Positions 52,496 to 61,335 are shown, counted from the first letter of the stretch. The stretch: DNA of 64,000 bases from Chersky-840 sp963811775 (GCA_963811775.1 CAWESO010000012.1:212394-276393); one strand, 5' to 3'. Program-made: numbers and translations. The notes: a model not told the origin generated them from the sequence alone.

Positions 52496-52993
52496 CGTCA
52501 GCCTGACAGACAGGGGACTCCGGTGATAGGGGCGATGGGTCTGTAGCTGAACCCTTCGTGCCGCAGCAAGCTACAGGCGCTGACGCTGTGTGCCGACTCC
52601 ATTTCCGCACCCGGCGCCAAGGTCTTTGCCATGAACCCGTGGTGAAGGGCGCGGAGACGAAAGGTAAGGAATGGTTTGATGAGTTGGCACCAGGTGTCCC
52701 ATGACAGAGCACAGATGTCCCAGGGAAACTGACATCGGACGAGGGGAGTGTCCTATGTCTCGCCTCAGTGAAGGACAGAAGCTGGCCCAAGGGAGCGGCG
52801 AATCCCTAGGAGGGCTCAGCGATACGAACGGCGAAACTCATGGCCGGATCGTAGATGGGGCCTGGAACGCGAGCCGGGAGGGCCGAAGCCCTCCCGATCT
52901 TCGCCAAGCGGGTCAGACGCCCCCCAATCACCCCTTGTGCCCGAAGCATGGGCGCGTCAAAGCCTCACGTCCAGTACCAGGGAGTAAGCGGCG
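52496..52993. other. Intergenic, mobile-element debris
   Basis: About 500 bp with no supported gene. A short inverted motif (TGTCCCAGGGAAACTGACA near 52715) resembles sequence on the far side of the DDE transposase (CCAGGGAAAATGGTGTCTGACA, minus strand, about 54205-54184), so it may mark an old element end. Confidence 0.3.
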
Positions 52994-54116
52994 CTACGCC
53001 GCGAGGGGTACTGCTCTGGCCCTGGCAAGTGCCGTGGCCAGTTGGGCGAGAATCGTCAGGTCGACGTGGAGCCGAACCTTGCGCAATCCTGCGAACCCGG
53101 AGCGGGAGCATGCGCCCACTCATTCTTGAGGCGACCGAACCCACGCTCTACGCAACCGCGCTGGCGGTAGAGCGCCTTCCAGCGGTCGGTCGTCCGAGGG
53201 ACCAGGGTGTGGAGGCGATCAGCCGCGACCCAGACGGATGCGGGCTTGCACTCGCGGGTCGGGCAACGCCATTTCGACGCACCACGCTTGGCGTCGGAAC
53301 CGGCGAAGGTCCACGGGCCGTGCTCGCACAACGGAGGCGCAGCCAGACCGGCCTTCACCACGGCAGTCTCGCGCAGGGGGATGATCGGGCGAATGTCTCG
53401 GGCCTCGCACGCCTCGTAGACAGGAGCGTTGTCGTAGCCACGATCGAGGATTGCGACCGACGTTGTGAACCCACACAGGGCAGCCATATCGAGCAGGGTG
53501 GGCACCAGAGGCGACTCAGCGGTGTGGGCCGACTCGACCTGCCAGGCGATAGGAAGCTCCGTGGCCACGTCCGACAAGCGCGTGGACCTTGTACCCGTAG
53601 TACCCGCCACCCTTCCGGGTGGAGATGGCCGAGCGGTGGCCCCAGGTGGCATCGGGGTCGCTGTAGCGTCTTGCGCTCCGGTCCGTGGTTGTAGAGGAAC
53701 CGCTGACCGTTGGCATACGCGGGCAGGTCGGACCCGTCGATGGCGACGGTCTCACCCATGGCGGGGTTCTCGGCTCGCAGGGATTCCAGGACCGACTCGA
53801 TGCACTCGGTCAGGCGGTCGTGGTTCTGGCGCAGCTTGCCCGTGAACCGGTAGCAGGCGTCCAGGCTCGGGGCGCAACCGAAGACGGCTCGGAGGGCGGC
53901 ATGGTCGGCCACCAGCGCCACGACACGGGTCCAGGTGGGGATGGCGTGAAGGGACTTCACCAGGGCCATCCCCACCATGGCCCGGATGGGGTAGCCGGGG
54001 CGTCCGGTCCAGCGGGTGGCTTCCAGGTCCGCGATCAGGCCCCGGATCTCCGGGGTGTCCAGGAGGCTGGAAAGAGCCTCGGCGTCACGGTGTCGCGGTA
54101 CGGTGGTCCTGGCCAT
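52994..54116 (-). pseudogene. DDE transposase (IS4/IS5 superfamily), multiply frameshifted
   Basis: Starts MARTTVPRHRDAEALSSLLD at 54116; first Asp in VAIDGSDLPAYANGQRF. The frame breaks near 53690, 53590 and 53090; other frames supply GGGYYGYKVHALV, VATELPIAWQVESAHTAES, TSVAILDRGYDNAPVYEACEARDIRPIIPL and GCVERGFGRLKNEW (the Glu helix), and finally VRLHVDLTILAQLATALARA before a stop at 52994. A full-length element gene that has decayed. Confidence 0.8.
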
Positions 54117-54139
54117 TGGAGGCTGAATCTCCTGTGGTC

Positions 54140-54173
54140 ATGACCCCCGGAGGTTGCCGCCTCTGGGGGTCAT
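54140..54173. terminator. Strong hairpin upstream of the dead transposase
   Basis: ATGACCCCC ... GGGGGTCAT with an inner GAGG...CCTC stem, followed on the plus strand by TTCTTGT. It may insulate the element from the methyltransferase gene. Confidence 0.5.
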
Positions 54174-54299
54174 TTCTTGTCTCTGTCAGACACCATTTTC
54201 CCTGGTAGGTGTGACAGTTACAGGATTGTAGTTCGGGTCTAGATCGGTTCTTTTCGGGCGTCCACCAGGGCCGAACAGGCCACCCCTACGCTCGGCATC

Positions 54300-55797
54300 A
54301 TGGCGGGCGGCAACACCCTGTATTACGGGGACAACCTCAATGTCCTTCCGCGCATCTCCTCCGAATCGGTGGACCTGATCTACCTGGACCCACCTTTCAA
54401 ATCCAACGCCACCTACAACATCCTGTTCAAGAGCCTGAAGGGTGACCCATCCTCGGCGCAGATCCACGCGTTTGATGACACCTGGAAGTGGTCCATTGAG
54501 GCGGAGGCCGAGTACCACGCGCTCCTCGACATCACCCTCGACGCCGCCCGAACTCGGCATCTTCATGCGGGCGATGTTCCAGGTGCTGGGGAAGTCGGAT
54601 GTTATGGCCTACTTGGTGATGATGGCCCCGCGACTGGTCGAAATGCGGCGCGTGTTGAAGCTGAGCGGCAATATTTTCTTGCACTGCGACCCTACAGCCA
54701 GTCACTACCTAAAACTGCTGATGGATTCGATTTTCGGCGCGCAACATTTTGTAAACGAAATCATTTGGCATTATCACAGCGGCGGCATACCAAAGGGAAA
54801 CTTTGCAAAGAAGCACGATGTAATCCTTTCCTACTGTCGAACACCGGATCGGTATTTCGACGCCGAGGGCGCCTCGATTCCTCGTAACGTTTGTCCGGAA
54901 TGTCATCGGCTTGAAGACAAGTGGAACCATCTGAAGAAGCATGTCGATTCAGACGGGCGCGTATACCGAACCATCAAGTCGGCCGGGAAGGTCTATTCCT
55001 ACTACGACGATGATCCCACAATCTCGCCTGATGTGTGGTTGGGCATTAGTCATCTGCAACAAAAGGACCCGGAGCGTCTCGGCTATCCGACTCAGAAACC
55101 CCTTGCTCTGTTGGAGAGGATTATCAAATCCAGTTGCCCCTCGGACGGCGTTGTCCTTGATCCCTTTTGTGGATGTGGAACCGCCGTGGATGCCGCCCAG
55201 AAGTTGGGGCGTTCGTGGATGGGCATTGACATCACGTATATCGCGGTCGACCTCATCACAAAGCGCATCCGACATCGCTACGGCGCCGCTGCCACTTTCA
55301 GTGTTGACGGTATTCCGCAAGATGCTGAGGGAGCCGACGCGTTAGCAACGGCGAACAAGATTGACTTTGAAAGATGGGCCGTCTCGATGGTGAAGGGACA
55401 ACCCACGAAGGCTTCGGGCGATGAGGGTATCGACGGCAAGATTTTCTTTGCCCGCACTTACAAGGAGCCACTTGACGTTGGAGTTTGCGTGGTGTCCGTC
55501 AAGGGTGGGGCGACCGTCAATCCAAGCGCCGTGCGCGATCTTGCTGGAACCGTGACTGGCAGCGATTCCCAGATGGGTCTTCTCTTGACGTGGGTCACGC
55601 CAACCGACGGCATGGTCAAAGAAGCTGCAAAGCACGGTTCTTATATCCACGACGCGACGGGGATGATCTACCCGAAGATTCAACTTCTCACAGTCGGCCA
55701 GCTTCTAGAGGGCGAGCAACCCAAGGTGCCTTCTCCACTGCCGCCGTACATGCAGGCGTCATGGGCACCAGGATCTGAGGCTGTATCACTGTTCTGA
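54300..55797 (+). pseudogene. DNA methyltransferase fused to an Mrr-like endonuclease domain, one frameshift
   Basis: Frame 1: MAGGNTLYYGDNLNVLPRIS, SVDLIYLDPPFKSN (motif IV, DPPF) and a short helix region to about 54545. The frame then shifts and the remainder reads from PELGIFMRAMFQVLGKSDVM through FLHCDPTASHYLKLLMDSIF, GVVLDPFCGCGTAVDAAQ (motif I) to residue about 330. Motif IV before motif I is the beta-class order of adenine-N6 or cytosine-N4 methylases. The C-terminal 140 residues (GDEGIDGKIFF...CVVSVKGGATVNPSAVRDLAGTV) are a PD-(D/E)xK-type domain common in such fusions. So this was a one-protein restriction-modification enzyme. The shift near 54545-54556 may be a mutation or a sequence error; a single base fixes it. 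Confidence 0.8.
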
Positions 55798-55844
55798 CCA
55801 GGACTAACAGTTCTGGACACCGCTGAGGCAGACTGGAGGGCGCC

Positions 55845-56600
55845 ATGAAGGACACCCTGACGGTCGCGCTGGAGGGAGACTCGATCTCCCTCGAGAAGTT
55901 CACGGTTGCGTTGCAAGCGACGCTCCGCATGGCCAACGCGCTCGCCAACGAGGTGGCGCGAGGTATTGACATCGATTGGGTAATCCAGAGCCTCGACAAA
56001 AGCAGCGCCACCGCGACAGTCCAGGGCGTTTCGGCTGACACCGAGGGGGTCGAACTTACGGTTGCCGCGTTCGGAGAGGTCGCTTACGCGCTAGAAGCGT
56101 GCGAACGGATAACGCGATCCCGAGCAGTGCTGACGCAGGCTCGGAAGTTCGAGAAGTTGCTTGGGGAAGGCGTTACAGAAGTCCGCCTTGAAACCCCCGA
56201 CCGAGATGCAACGATCCGTTCTTTGGGTTATTTGGCCATTCCAGTTGAGGTGCCGAGTCGGCAAAGCTACGGCGCCGTGCGTGGACGCATCCAGACGCTC
56301 TCCAACAGGGGCAGCTTGCGATTTGTTCTGTACGATGCTCTCGATGACAAGGCGGTGGCCTGCTACCTCAGAGATGACCAGAGAGAGCTAATCCGCGGAC
56401 TGTGGGACCGGCTGGCTGTTGTTGAGGGTTTGGTAAGACGGAACAGCCAGGGCAGGCCTGTGACCATCCGCAATATCTCCGCTATCACCGAACTCCGAGA
56501 ACCGGAGATTGGAAGATGGCGTGAAGCCTTGGGCGCAGTGCCAATATCGCCCGGGTCCGATAGCGCAGCAGTCACAATCCGAAGACTGCGTGATGCCTGA
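55845..56600 (+). CDS. Unknown protein co-translated with a PIN toxin
   Basis: 251 residues, GGAGGG near the ATG. Predicted alpha/beta N-terminal domain MKDTLTVALEGDSISLEKFT...GIDIDWVIQSLDKSSATATV, then a middle region with VRLETPDRDATIRSLGYLAI PVEVPSR and a C-terminal part ending in a basic RRLRDA. I recall proteins of this general look next to PIN genes but no function. Its last 8 bases contain the PIN start, so the two are coupled. By position it is the candidate antitoxin or a module partner; its size is unusual for a VapB-type antitoxin (70-90 residues). Confidence 0.7.
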   Translation: MKDTLTVALEGDSISLEKFTVALQATLRMANALANEVARGIDIDWVIQSLDKSSATATVQGVSADTEGVELTVAAFGEVAYALEACERITRSRAVLTQARKFEKLLGEGVTEVRLETPDRDATIRSLGYLAIPVEVPSRQSYGAVRGRIQTLSNRGSLRFVLYDALDDKAVACYLRDDQRELIRGLWDRLAVVEGLVRRNSQGRPVTIRNISAITELREPEIGRWREALGAVPISPGSDSAAVTIRRLRDA

Positions 56601-57114
56601 TCCCGAGCGGGTCTATTGGGATGCCTGCGTCTTTCTCGACGCGATCAATGGTGACGCGCAACATCTTCCACACATCACGGCCATCATGGATGCGGCCAGT
56701 AAGGGGAATGTTCAGATCATCACTTCGGCCGTATCAATCGTTGAAGTCGCTTTTGCGGCGCAAGAACAACAGGCTCAAGCTCTTGACCCTGAACAAGAGG
56801 AGCGGATCAAACAGTTGTGGGAACCTGGCTCGCCCATCGGCGTAGTCGAGTTCTATGAGTTGATCGCCGAAGACGCCCGAGATCTGATTAGGGTGGGATT
56901 GGCGGAGAAGTGGGGGCTCAAACCGATGGACGCGATTCACCTCGCGACCGCGAGGCGGATGAATGCGAATCGGTTCCACACCTACGACGGCGACCTGACG
57001 AAGTACGGCGATGTGATCGGCATCCCGGTAGAAGAACCCATAGCTGATGCCCCAATGCTGGCTCTGGGCGCTGCCACACCAACCCCACCGCCCTCAGAAC
57101 CCCCCGTGGGGTAA
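56593..57114 (+). CDS. PIN-domain ribonuclease (VapC-like toxin)
   Basis: 173 residues from the ATG at 56593, overlapping the upstream gene by 8 bases. Acidic metal-binding residues: VYWDACVFLDAI (first Asp), TSAVSIVEVAFA (Glu), GLKPMDAIHLATARRMN (Asp) and RFHTYDGDLTKYG (last Asp). All four are present, so it should cleave RNA with Mg2+ or Mn2+. The last 40 residues (TPTPPPSEPPVG) are an extra Pro-rich tail not usual in VapC. Follows a methyltransferase/endonuclease gene and an unknown gene on the same strand. Confidence 0.85.
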   Translation: MPDPERVYWDACVFLDAINGDAQHLPHITAIMDAASKGNVQIITSAVSIVEVAFAAQEQQAQALDPEQEERIKQLWEPGSPIGVVEFYELIAEDARDLIRVGLAEKWGLKPMDAIHLATARRMNANRFHTYDGDLTKYGDVIGIPVEEPIADAPMLALGAATPTPPPSEPPVG

Positions 57115-57266
57115 GAATCCCCCGATCTTGGGGTAGTCCGCCTGGAGGACCCGTGATTACGACGCGCCTACCTGGACCGGCGAGTTTCGCCGATCCCTCC
57201 TAGGGGTCGGATGAACTCTGATGTCGGGCAGCCTCGTCCGGCCCGTCGCCGTAACCTCGTCGATGC

Positions 57267-57482
57267 CTAATGCGTGAAGGGGACCATCCGGCCCGACTCC
57301 CGAAGGGCTTCGTGGTAGTCAGCTCGGGCAGTGTCCAGCGCCATCCTCAGTGCCTTCGCTTGTGCCCGAAGGTCAGGAGTGATTGTGGCTCCGCTCTCAA
57401 AGAGGTCCCCCGCGAACGCCGTGAAGGCCATCTCGGCCTCCTCGAATCGGCGCAACGCCACGATGGTCGGGTCCATTTCCAT
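57267..57482 (-). CDS. Hypothetical 71-residue protein
   Basis: The frame reads MEMDPTIVALRRFEEAEMAF, then TAFAGDLFESGATITPDL and ends RMVPFTH. Two helices, amphipathic, compatible with a small soluble helical protein. GAGG-like purines occur upstream. It overlaps the next gene by 86 bp in another frame, so one of the two may be spurious or broken. Confidence 0.4.
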   Translation of the reverse strand: MEMDPTIVALRRFEEAEMAFTAFAGDLFESGATITPDLRAQAKALRMALDTARADYHEALRESGRMVPFTH

Positions 57483-57783
57483 CCCGAACCTCCTCGCCTC
57501 GTCTAAACCTCAAGCCTGCCACGGTCAAGGCTGCTCGACACGAGATTTTGGACGTGGCGACCGTCAGAAAGCCGATCATCCTCTCAAAGCCCCATGCGAG
57601 GGCAGCGGGGAAGGCCACGAAGCACACCGGAATCGCCAGGCCCATCAAAAGGCCAGTCAACAGTTGCACGGCGACGGCCAACCGGGAGCGGGGCTTCGGC
57701 TGGTCGTCCCAGAACCCCCGAGCCTCCCAGGAAGGCCCATCGAATAGGTCAATGTGCTGCACTCCCGGATGGGTCTGCGCCAC
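57397..57783 (-). CDS. Hypothetical membrane protein, probably 3'-extended by a frameshift
   Basis: 128 residues from GTG 57783. Residues 1-75 are coherent: a short soluble start (MAQTHPGVQHIDLFDGPSWE), then two hydrophobic helices (LAVAVQLLTGLLMGLAIPVC and FVAFPAALAWGFERMIGFLT). After residue 90 the frame becomes Arg/Gly-rich and runs through the gene at 57267, so the natural stop was probably earlier. Confidence 0.45.
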   Translation of the reverse strand: MAQTHPGVQHIDLFDGPSWEARGFWDDQPKPRSRLAVAVQLLTGLLMGLAIPVCFVAFPAALAWGFERMIGFLTVATSKISCRAALTVAGLRFRRGEEVRDGNGPDHRGVAPIRGGRDGLHGVRGGPL

Positions 57784-57917
57784 AGAGCAAGTCTACGACG
57801 GCAACTACCCAGCCTGGGCTTGTTCTTGCGCGCACACATCCCAATAAGCCCAGGACACCGTCCGCCGGTTCCGCATCGCTGCACTCGGCCAACGAGGGTG
57901 AGTTCCTTGGAGCAGAA

Positions 57918-58367
57918 TGCACCTTGGGCCCCCCGAAGACTGAGAAGGGGCGGAGAACCGTCCAGATTCCAGCCAACGTATCACCCCATTGGACGATCAT
58001 CTGACGCGATTCGGCGGTCGCGGACCCGATGGATGGCTCTTTCCCGGACATAGCGGCTCCGTGATCACTCCACGAACACTCGACCGACAGTGGGTGCGAG
58101 CGCGAGCCAGGGAAGCCATCGGCGAGACCGGACCTTCGCTTTCATGACATCAGGCATCGCGGGCTGACGATGGTGGCTATGACCGGAGTCACGCTGGCTG
58201 AGATCATGGCCGCCGGCGGACACGGAAGTTCGGCAGCAGCTCTGAGGTACCAGCACACTTCGCATGACCGGAGGACCGCCATTACTGAAGCGCTCACCGC
58301 CATGTCTGAGGGTCGCTTCGAACCTGTCTCGCCAACGAAGGGACACGCGGGGGCACGACGGCCATAG
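57918..58367 (+). pseudogene. Tyrosine integrase C-terminal remnant, two frameshifts
   Basis: Pieces in three frames: LGPPKTEKGRRTVQIPANVS (typical pre-catalytic beta hairpin), LDDHLTRFGGRGPDGWLFPG HSGSVITPRTLDRQWVRAR, and FHDIRHRGLTMVAMTGVTLA followed by AAGGHGSSAAALRYQHTSHD (H-x-x-R and H...Y of the catalytic domain). Frame changes lie near 57995 and 58145. The N-terminal half is missing. A dead phage/island integrase. Confidence 0.78.
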
Positions 58368-58676
58368 ATGCCGCGTCGGGCGGGGTCTCACCGGAGCATG
58401 CACGCTCGACAGACCGCACCAGCCGCCATCGACACCACAGGCGTAAATCCGCTGGTCAGCAACCAGATTCGGAGCCTCAGCCCCCGGCACAGTCGACTCA
58501 GGACAGGGCTGAAGGACGCGTCAGAAACGGACGAATGCGAGCGCGAGCAGTCCCAACCGACTTCAATCCGAACCGCGCGCCCCTGGTCGATGGGCCGGTG
58601 ATCAGTGTGAGCTCCCCAACGGGCCACCGCTGATGCGAGCCAAACGGGGCTCCGCCATCCACGCCGGTACTCCTCA
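58368..58676. other. Intergenic; contains island-border repeats
   Basis: No supported gene. Holds an element shared with 11151-11184 (CAGTCGACT, then ACAGGGCTGAAGGACGCGT at 58503-58521) and the left copy of a 49-bp direct repeat (58545-58593). Confidence 0.45.
58545..58593 (+). repeat. 49-bp direct repeat, left copy
   Basis: 45 of 49 positions match 59694-59742. The two copies enclose the XRE/nucleotidyltransferase pair. Both encode AVP(T/I)DFNPNRAPLV in one frame, so the repeat may be part of a small gene duplicated by insertion. Confidence 0.75.
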
Positions 58677-58719
58677 GAGTATAGTCGATCGTTTATCTGA
58701 TAGACAATCGGTTATACTC
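58677..58719 (+). promoter_or_regulatory. 43-bp palindrome with embedded -10, XRE/MNT promoter
   Basis: Arms of 21 bp (58677-58697 and 58699-58719) match at 17 positions around a central T; the outer GAGTATA/TATACTC and the inner CGAT/ATCG and TATC/GATA are perfect. TATACT at 58713-58718 is a good -10 box 7 bases before the ATG, so the transcript would be leaderless. This is the expected autoregulatory operator of an XRE antitoxin. Confidence 0.65.
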
Positions 58720-58725
58720 TGCAAC

Positions 58726-59070
58726 ATGGCACCACATCTCCTGCAGAGCCCGACCGTCGCCGGCAGCCTCATACTCGCGGCTCGACTCAAGGCGGGACTC
58801 ACGCAGCGGCAACTGGCCGACAGACTCGGTGTCACCCAGCCCGTCGTGGCTGCCTACGAATCGGGTCGCCGGCAGCCGACCATTCCAAGTTTGATGCGAA
58901 TCGTGTCGGGTGCCGGCTTCGATCTCCGCCTGAGCCTCGCCCCTCACGAGGACCATGACGAGGTTCTCGAGTCCCTTGAGAGGCAACGACCACGCGAAGA
59001 GCAAGAGCGCTGGCACGCCTCTCAGCGTGACATCGTGCACGCCGCTAGGCAGCGCCTCGATGAATCGTGA
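58726..59070 (+). CDS. XRE-family antitoxin/regulator
   Basis: 114 residues from the ATG at 58726. HTH: SLILAARLKAGLTQRQLADRLGVTQPVVAAYESGRRQPTIPSLMRIVSGAGFDL, a complete XRE domain near residues 12-66, then an acidic-basic helix. It likely binds the 43-bp palindrome overlapping its promoter and neutralises the partner toxin. Its stop overlaps the next start (GTGA), so both are translated together. Confidence 0.88.
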   Translation: MAPHLLQSPTVAGSLILAARLKAGLTQRQLADRLGVTQPVVAAYESGRRQPTIPSLMRIVSGAGFDLRLSLAPHEDHDEVLESLERQRPREEQERWHASQRDIVHAARQRLDES

Positions 59071-59658
59071 CCAATCCAGAGGATCCGGAGGATCTTGACG
59101 CCGCAACGATCATCGGCACTCTCAATCGGCACGGAGTTCACTACGTCGTGATTGGCGCCCTCGCTGCTCAGCTGCAGGGTGCACCGATTCCGCGCACACG
59201 GGATATCGACATCACCCCGGCATCCGATGATGACAATCTGCAGCGATTGTCAGCGGCTCTGCACGAACTGAACGCCCGGATCAGGACCGCAGACGTCCCG
59301 GAGGGTTTGCCCTTCGATCATGACGGGGCGTCCCTGTCACGTGCTCGAATCTGGAATCTGACCACACCCTTCGGTGAGTTCGATCTCTCATTTGTCCCGA
59401 GCGGAACAGAGGGTTACAACGATCTAGCTCGTCACGCGCACCTGCTATCTAGCTCGTCACGCGCACCTGCTTGAGTCGTACGGCCAGCTCGTTCCCGTTG
59501 CAGATCTCGACGATGTCATCAGGTCCAAGGAAGCAGCCGGAAGACCAAAGGACATCCTTCACCTTCCGATACTGCTGCAGACCAGTCAGCGCCTCCGTAA
59601 TCACCGGAAGCGGGGAAGAGACACCGAGCGCGAAATCGGTCCTGACATCGGATTCTGA
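59067..59658 (+). pseudogene. AbiEii-like nucleotidyltransferase toxin, broken by a 25-bp tandem duplication
   Basis: The open frame (GTG 59067) stops at 59474 after HAHLLSSSSRAPA. Removing one of two adjacent 25-bp units restores ...ARHAHLLESYGQLVPVADLDDVIRSKEAAGRPKD...LPILLQTSQRL and a stop at 59658, a full 180-plus-residue protein. N-terminal VVIGALAAQLQGAPIPRTRDIDITP is the nucleotidyltransferase GS/DxD motif. Type IV-like AbiE-type toxins transfer nucleotides to targets. Here the C-terminus is lost in the current allele. Confidence 0.82.
59422..59471 (+). repeat. 25-bp perfect tandem duplication
   Basis: Unit ATCTAGCTCGTCACGCGCAC plus CTGCT at 59422-59446 repeats exactly at 59447-59471. 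25 bp is not a multiple of three, so it shifts the frame of the toxin gene. Confidence 0.9.
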
Positions 59659-59693
59659 GCCAGAGAAGACCGCCAAACGGGGTCAACCTCAAC

Positions 59694-59742
59694 GAGCAGT
59701 CCCAATCGACTTCAATCCGAACCGCGCTCCCCTCGTCGAGGG
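59694..59742 (+). repeat. 49-bp direct repeat, right copy
   Basis: Matches 58545-58593 at 45 of 49 positions; 1,149 bp downstream of it, on the other side of the XRE/nucleotidyltransferase pair. Confidence 0.75.
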
Positions 59743-59955
59743 CTCCTCGACGAAGAAGTGCGATGACGTCATGGGTGGGGAACCGGTCAGGCGCGCTGCC
59801 CGTGGTACCGGTCTATTTCCTTCAACGCAATGGACAGGGCGACTCATTTCAAGGTCCCCGGATATGGCGAAGCTTCACCTGCCACAAGGGCCGGTCGGCT
59901 CCTACATCGCGGCCGTCATTGACCACGGGAGGGTCTGCTGGGCGGCTGTGCAGTT

Positions 59956-60177
59956 TTGGGTGCCCTTGGATTAGCCGCCGATTTGGACCGCCGCCTTCAT
60001 GTCCCTGCTGCTGTCTTTTGGGTTGTGGCGATTGGCCTCCTGGCGCTCGCTCAGTACCGAGCATTCCGCGATATGCGTCAGCAGCCTGACGACCGTAACG
60101 GCGCCTTGATTGATGCAAGGAATGAACTAGAGAAACTTAAGGCGATTGCTGAACCTGATCTCCACTTCGTTGGTCTA
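59956..60177 (+). pseudogene. 5' part of a membrane protein gene interrupted by IS630
   Basis: A frame from TTG 59956 reads GALGLAADLDRRLHVPAAVF, then a membrane helix WVVAIGLLALAQYRAF and a helix RNELEKLKAIAEPDLHFVGL. It runs into the IS630 left end. After removing the element and one TA, it continues DVHFGDMGEPGWVPVN, so the IS landed inside the gene. Confidence 0.5.
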
Positions 60178-60231
60178 AAGACTTTTCGCTAATACCTTGA
60201 CGTAACTACGCCATTGTGACATACTGGTCGT

Positions 60232-60816
60232 GTGTCCGGTTCGCGCGGCGCGCCGAAGCAGAGTGTCGGAAACGGGCGGGTCCGCCCCCGGCGTGACTTC
60301 GAGGCGCTCAAGAAGCGGCGCCTACGGGCGGCCGACATGTTCCGTCGAGGCAAGAGCCAAGCAGAAGTGGCCCAGGCTCTCGACGTCTCGGCCCAGAGTG
60401 CATCGCAGTGGTACCAGTTGTGGTCCAACGGGGGCCGAGACGCTCTTGTCGGCGCCGGACGAGCCGGTCGTCTTCCCCGTCTGTCGGATGATCAGCTGGC
60501 GGAGGTGGTGGCCGAGTTACAGCGAGGACCGCGCGCCAATGGGTTCGCCACCGATCTGTGGACTCTGTCTCGCGTCTCCGATGTCATCGAGCGCGTGACC
60601 GGCGTGCGCTACGGACCGACCCAGACCTGGACCATCTTGCGTCAGCGTCTGGGCTGGACCCGCCAGCGCCCGGCCCGCAGAGCGCTCGAGCGCAACGAGG
60701 ACGCCGTCGCCACCTGGGTGTCACAGGAGTGGCCGCGCATAAAAAAAGCGCCAGGCGCCGGGGCGCCTGGATCGTCTTCCAGGACGAATCGGGGTTCAGC
60801 CTCCTCCCCGCGGTGA
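60232..60816 (+). CDS. IS630 transposase, first frame (HTH region)
   Basis: 194 residues, start GTG (MSGSRGAPKQSVGNG). HTH FRRGKSQAEVAQALDVSAQSASQWYQLW with a linker HTH to GWTRQRPARRALERNED, the usual IS630/mariner-type DNA-binding half. The natural termination product is reached at RIKKAPGAGAPGSSS, after a -1 shift site. Confidence 0.85.
   Translation: MSGSRGAPKQSVGNGRVRPRRDFEALKKRRLRAADMFRRGKSQAEVAQALDVSAQSASQWYQLWSNGGRDALVGAGRAGRLPRLSDDQLAEVVAELQRGPRANGFATDLWTLSRVSDVIERVTGVRYGPTQTWTILRQRLGWTRQRPARRALERNEDAVATWVSQEWPRIKKAPGAGAPGSSSRTNRGSASSPR
60741..60770 (+). promoter_or_regulatory. Programmed -1 frameshift signal: A7 slip site plus stem-loop
   Basis: Seven A at 60741-60747 read as ATA-AAA-AAA, allowing a one-base back slip. 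Three bases later CCAGGCGCC-GG-GGCGCCTGG (60751-60770) forms a perfect 9-bp stem. This is a textbook stimulatory layout joining the HTH and DDE halves. Confidence 0.8.
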
Positions 60817-61304
60817 GGTCCACGTGGGCACCGCGAGGCCAGACGCCAGTGTTGCACCACCACTTCAACTGGACCCGGCTGTCGATGTCGGCGGCTCTCG
60901 CCTACCGGGCCGACGGCAGCGAGGCCGCTCTCGTCTTCCAGATGCATGCCGGCTCCTACAACACCGAGTCCCTCATCGAGTTCCTCGAGGAGTTCCACAC
61001 GCACTTCAGCGGTGAGAAGGTGACGCTCATCTGGGACGGGCTCCCCTCTCACACCTCCAAAGCCATGAAGACCTGGCTGCAAACCCAGAGGCGCTGGCTC
61101 GTCGTCGAGCAGCTCCCTGGCTACTCACCCGACCTCAATCCGGTCGAGTTGCTGTGGGGAAACGTCAAAGGCCGGGAGCTGGCCAATCTTTGTCCTGACA
61201 CCATGGACGAAGCGGAAGCGGCCGCCGACACCGCCCTCCTACGGGTGGGCAACAACACCCAGCTCTGTTTCAACTTCCTTGCACACACCGGCCTCTCTTT
61301 GTGA
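60742..61304 (+). CDS. IS630 transposase, second frame (DDE region), reached by -1 frameshift
   Basis: The frame opens upstream but makes sense only from the slip site at 60742. Fused product continues SARRRGAWIVFQDESGFSLL (Asp), LIWDGLPSHTSKAMKTWLQ (Asp), LPGYSPDLNPVELLWGNVK (Glu), the IS630 DDE triad. Without the shift only the HTH half is made. Confidence 0.85.
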
Positions 61305-61335
61305 CCGAGTAGTCACTCTATTAACGAAAGGTCTT

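Larger units (their letters stand above)
60178..61335 (+). mobile_element. IS630-family element, about 1.16 kb
   Basis: Left end TCTAAAGACTTTTCGCTAAT and right end (reverse complement) TCTAAAGACCTTTCGTTAAT are near-identical, flanked by the TA dinucleotide used by this family as target duplication. It carries two overlapping frames. Confidence 0.8.

Noticed and set aside
52701..53129. 142-codon plus-strand frame
   Set aside because: Starts in debris and runs antisense into the dead transposase; no motif.
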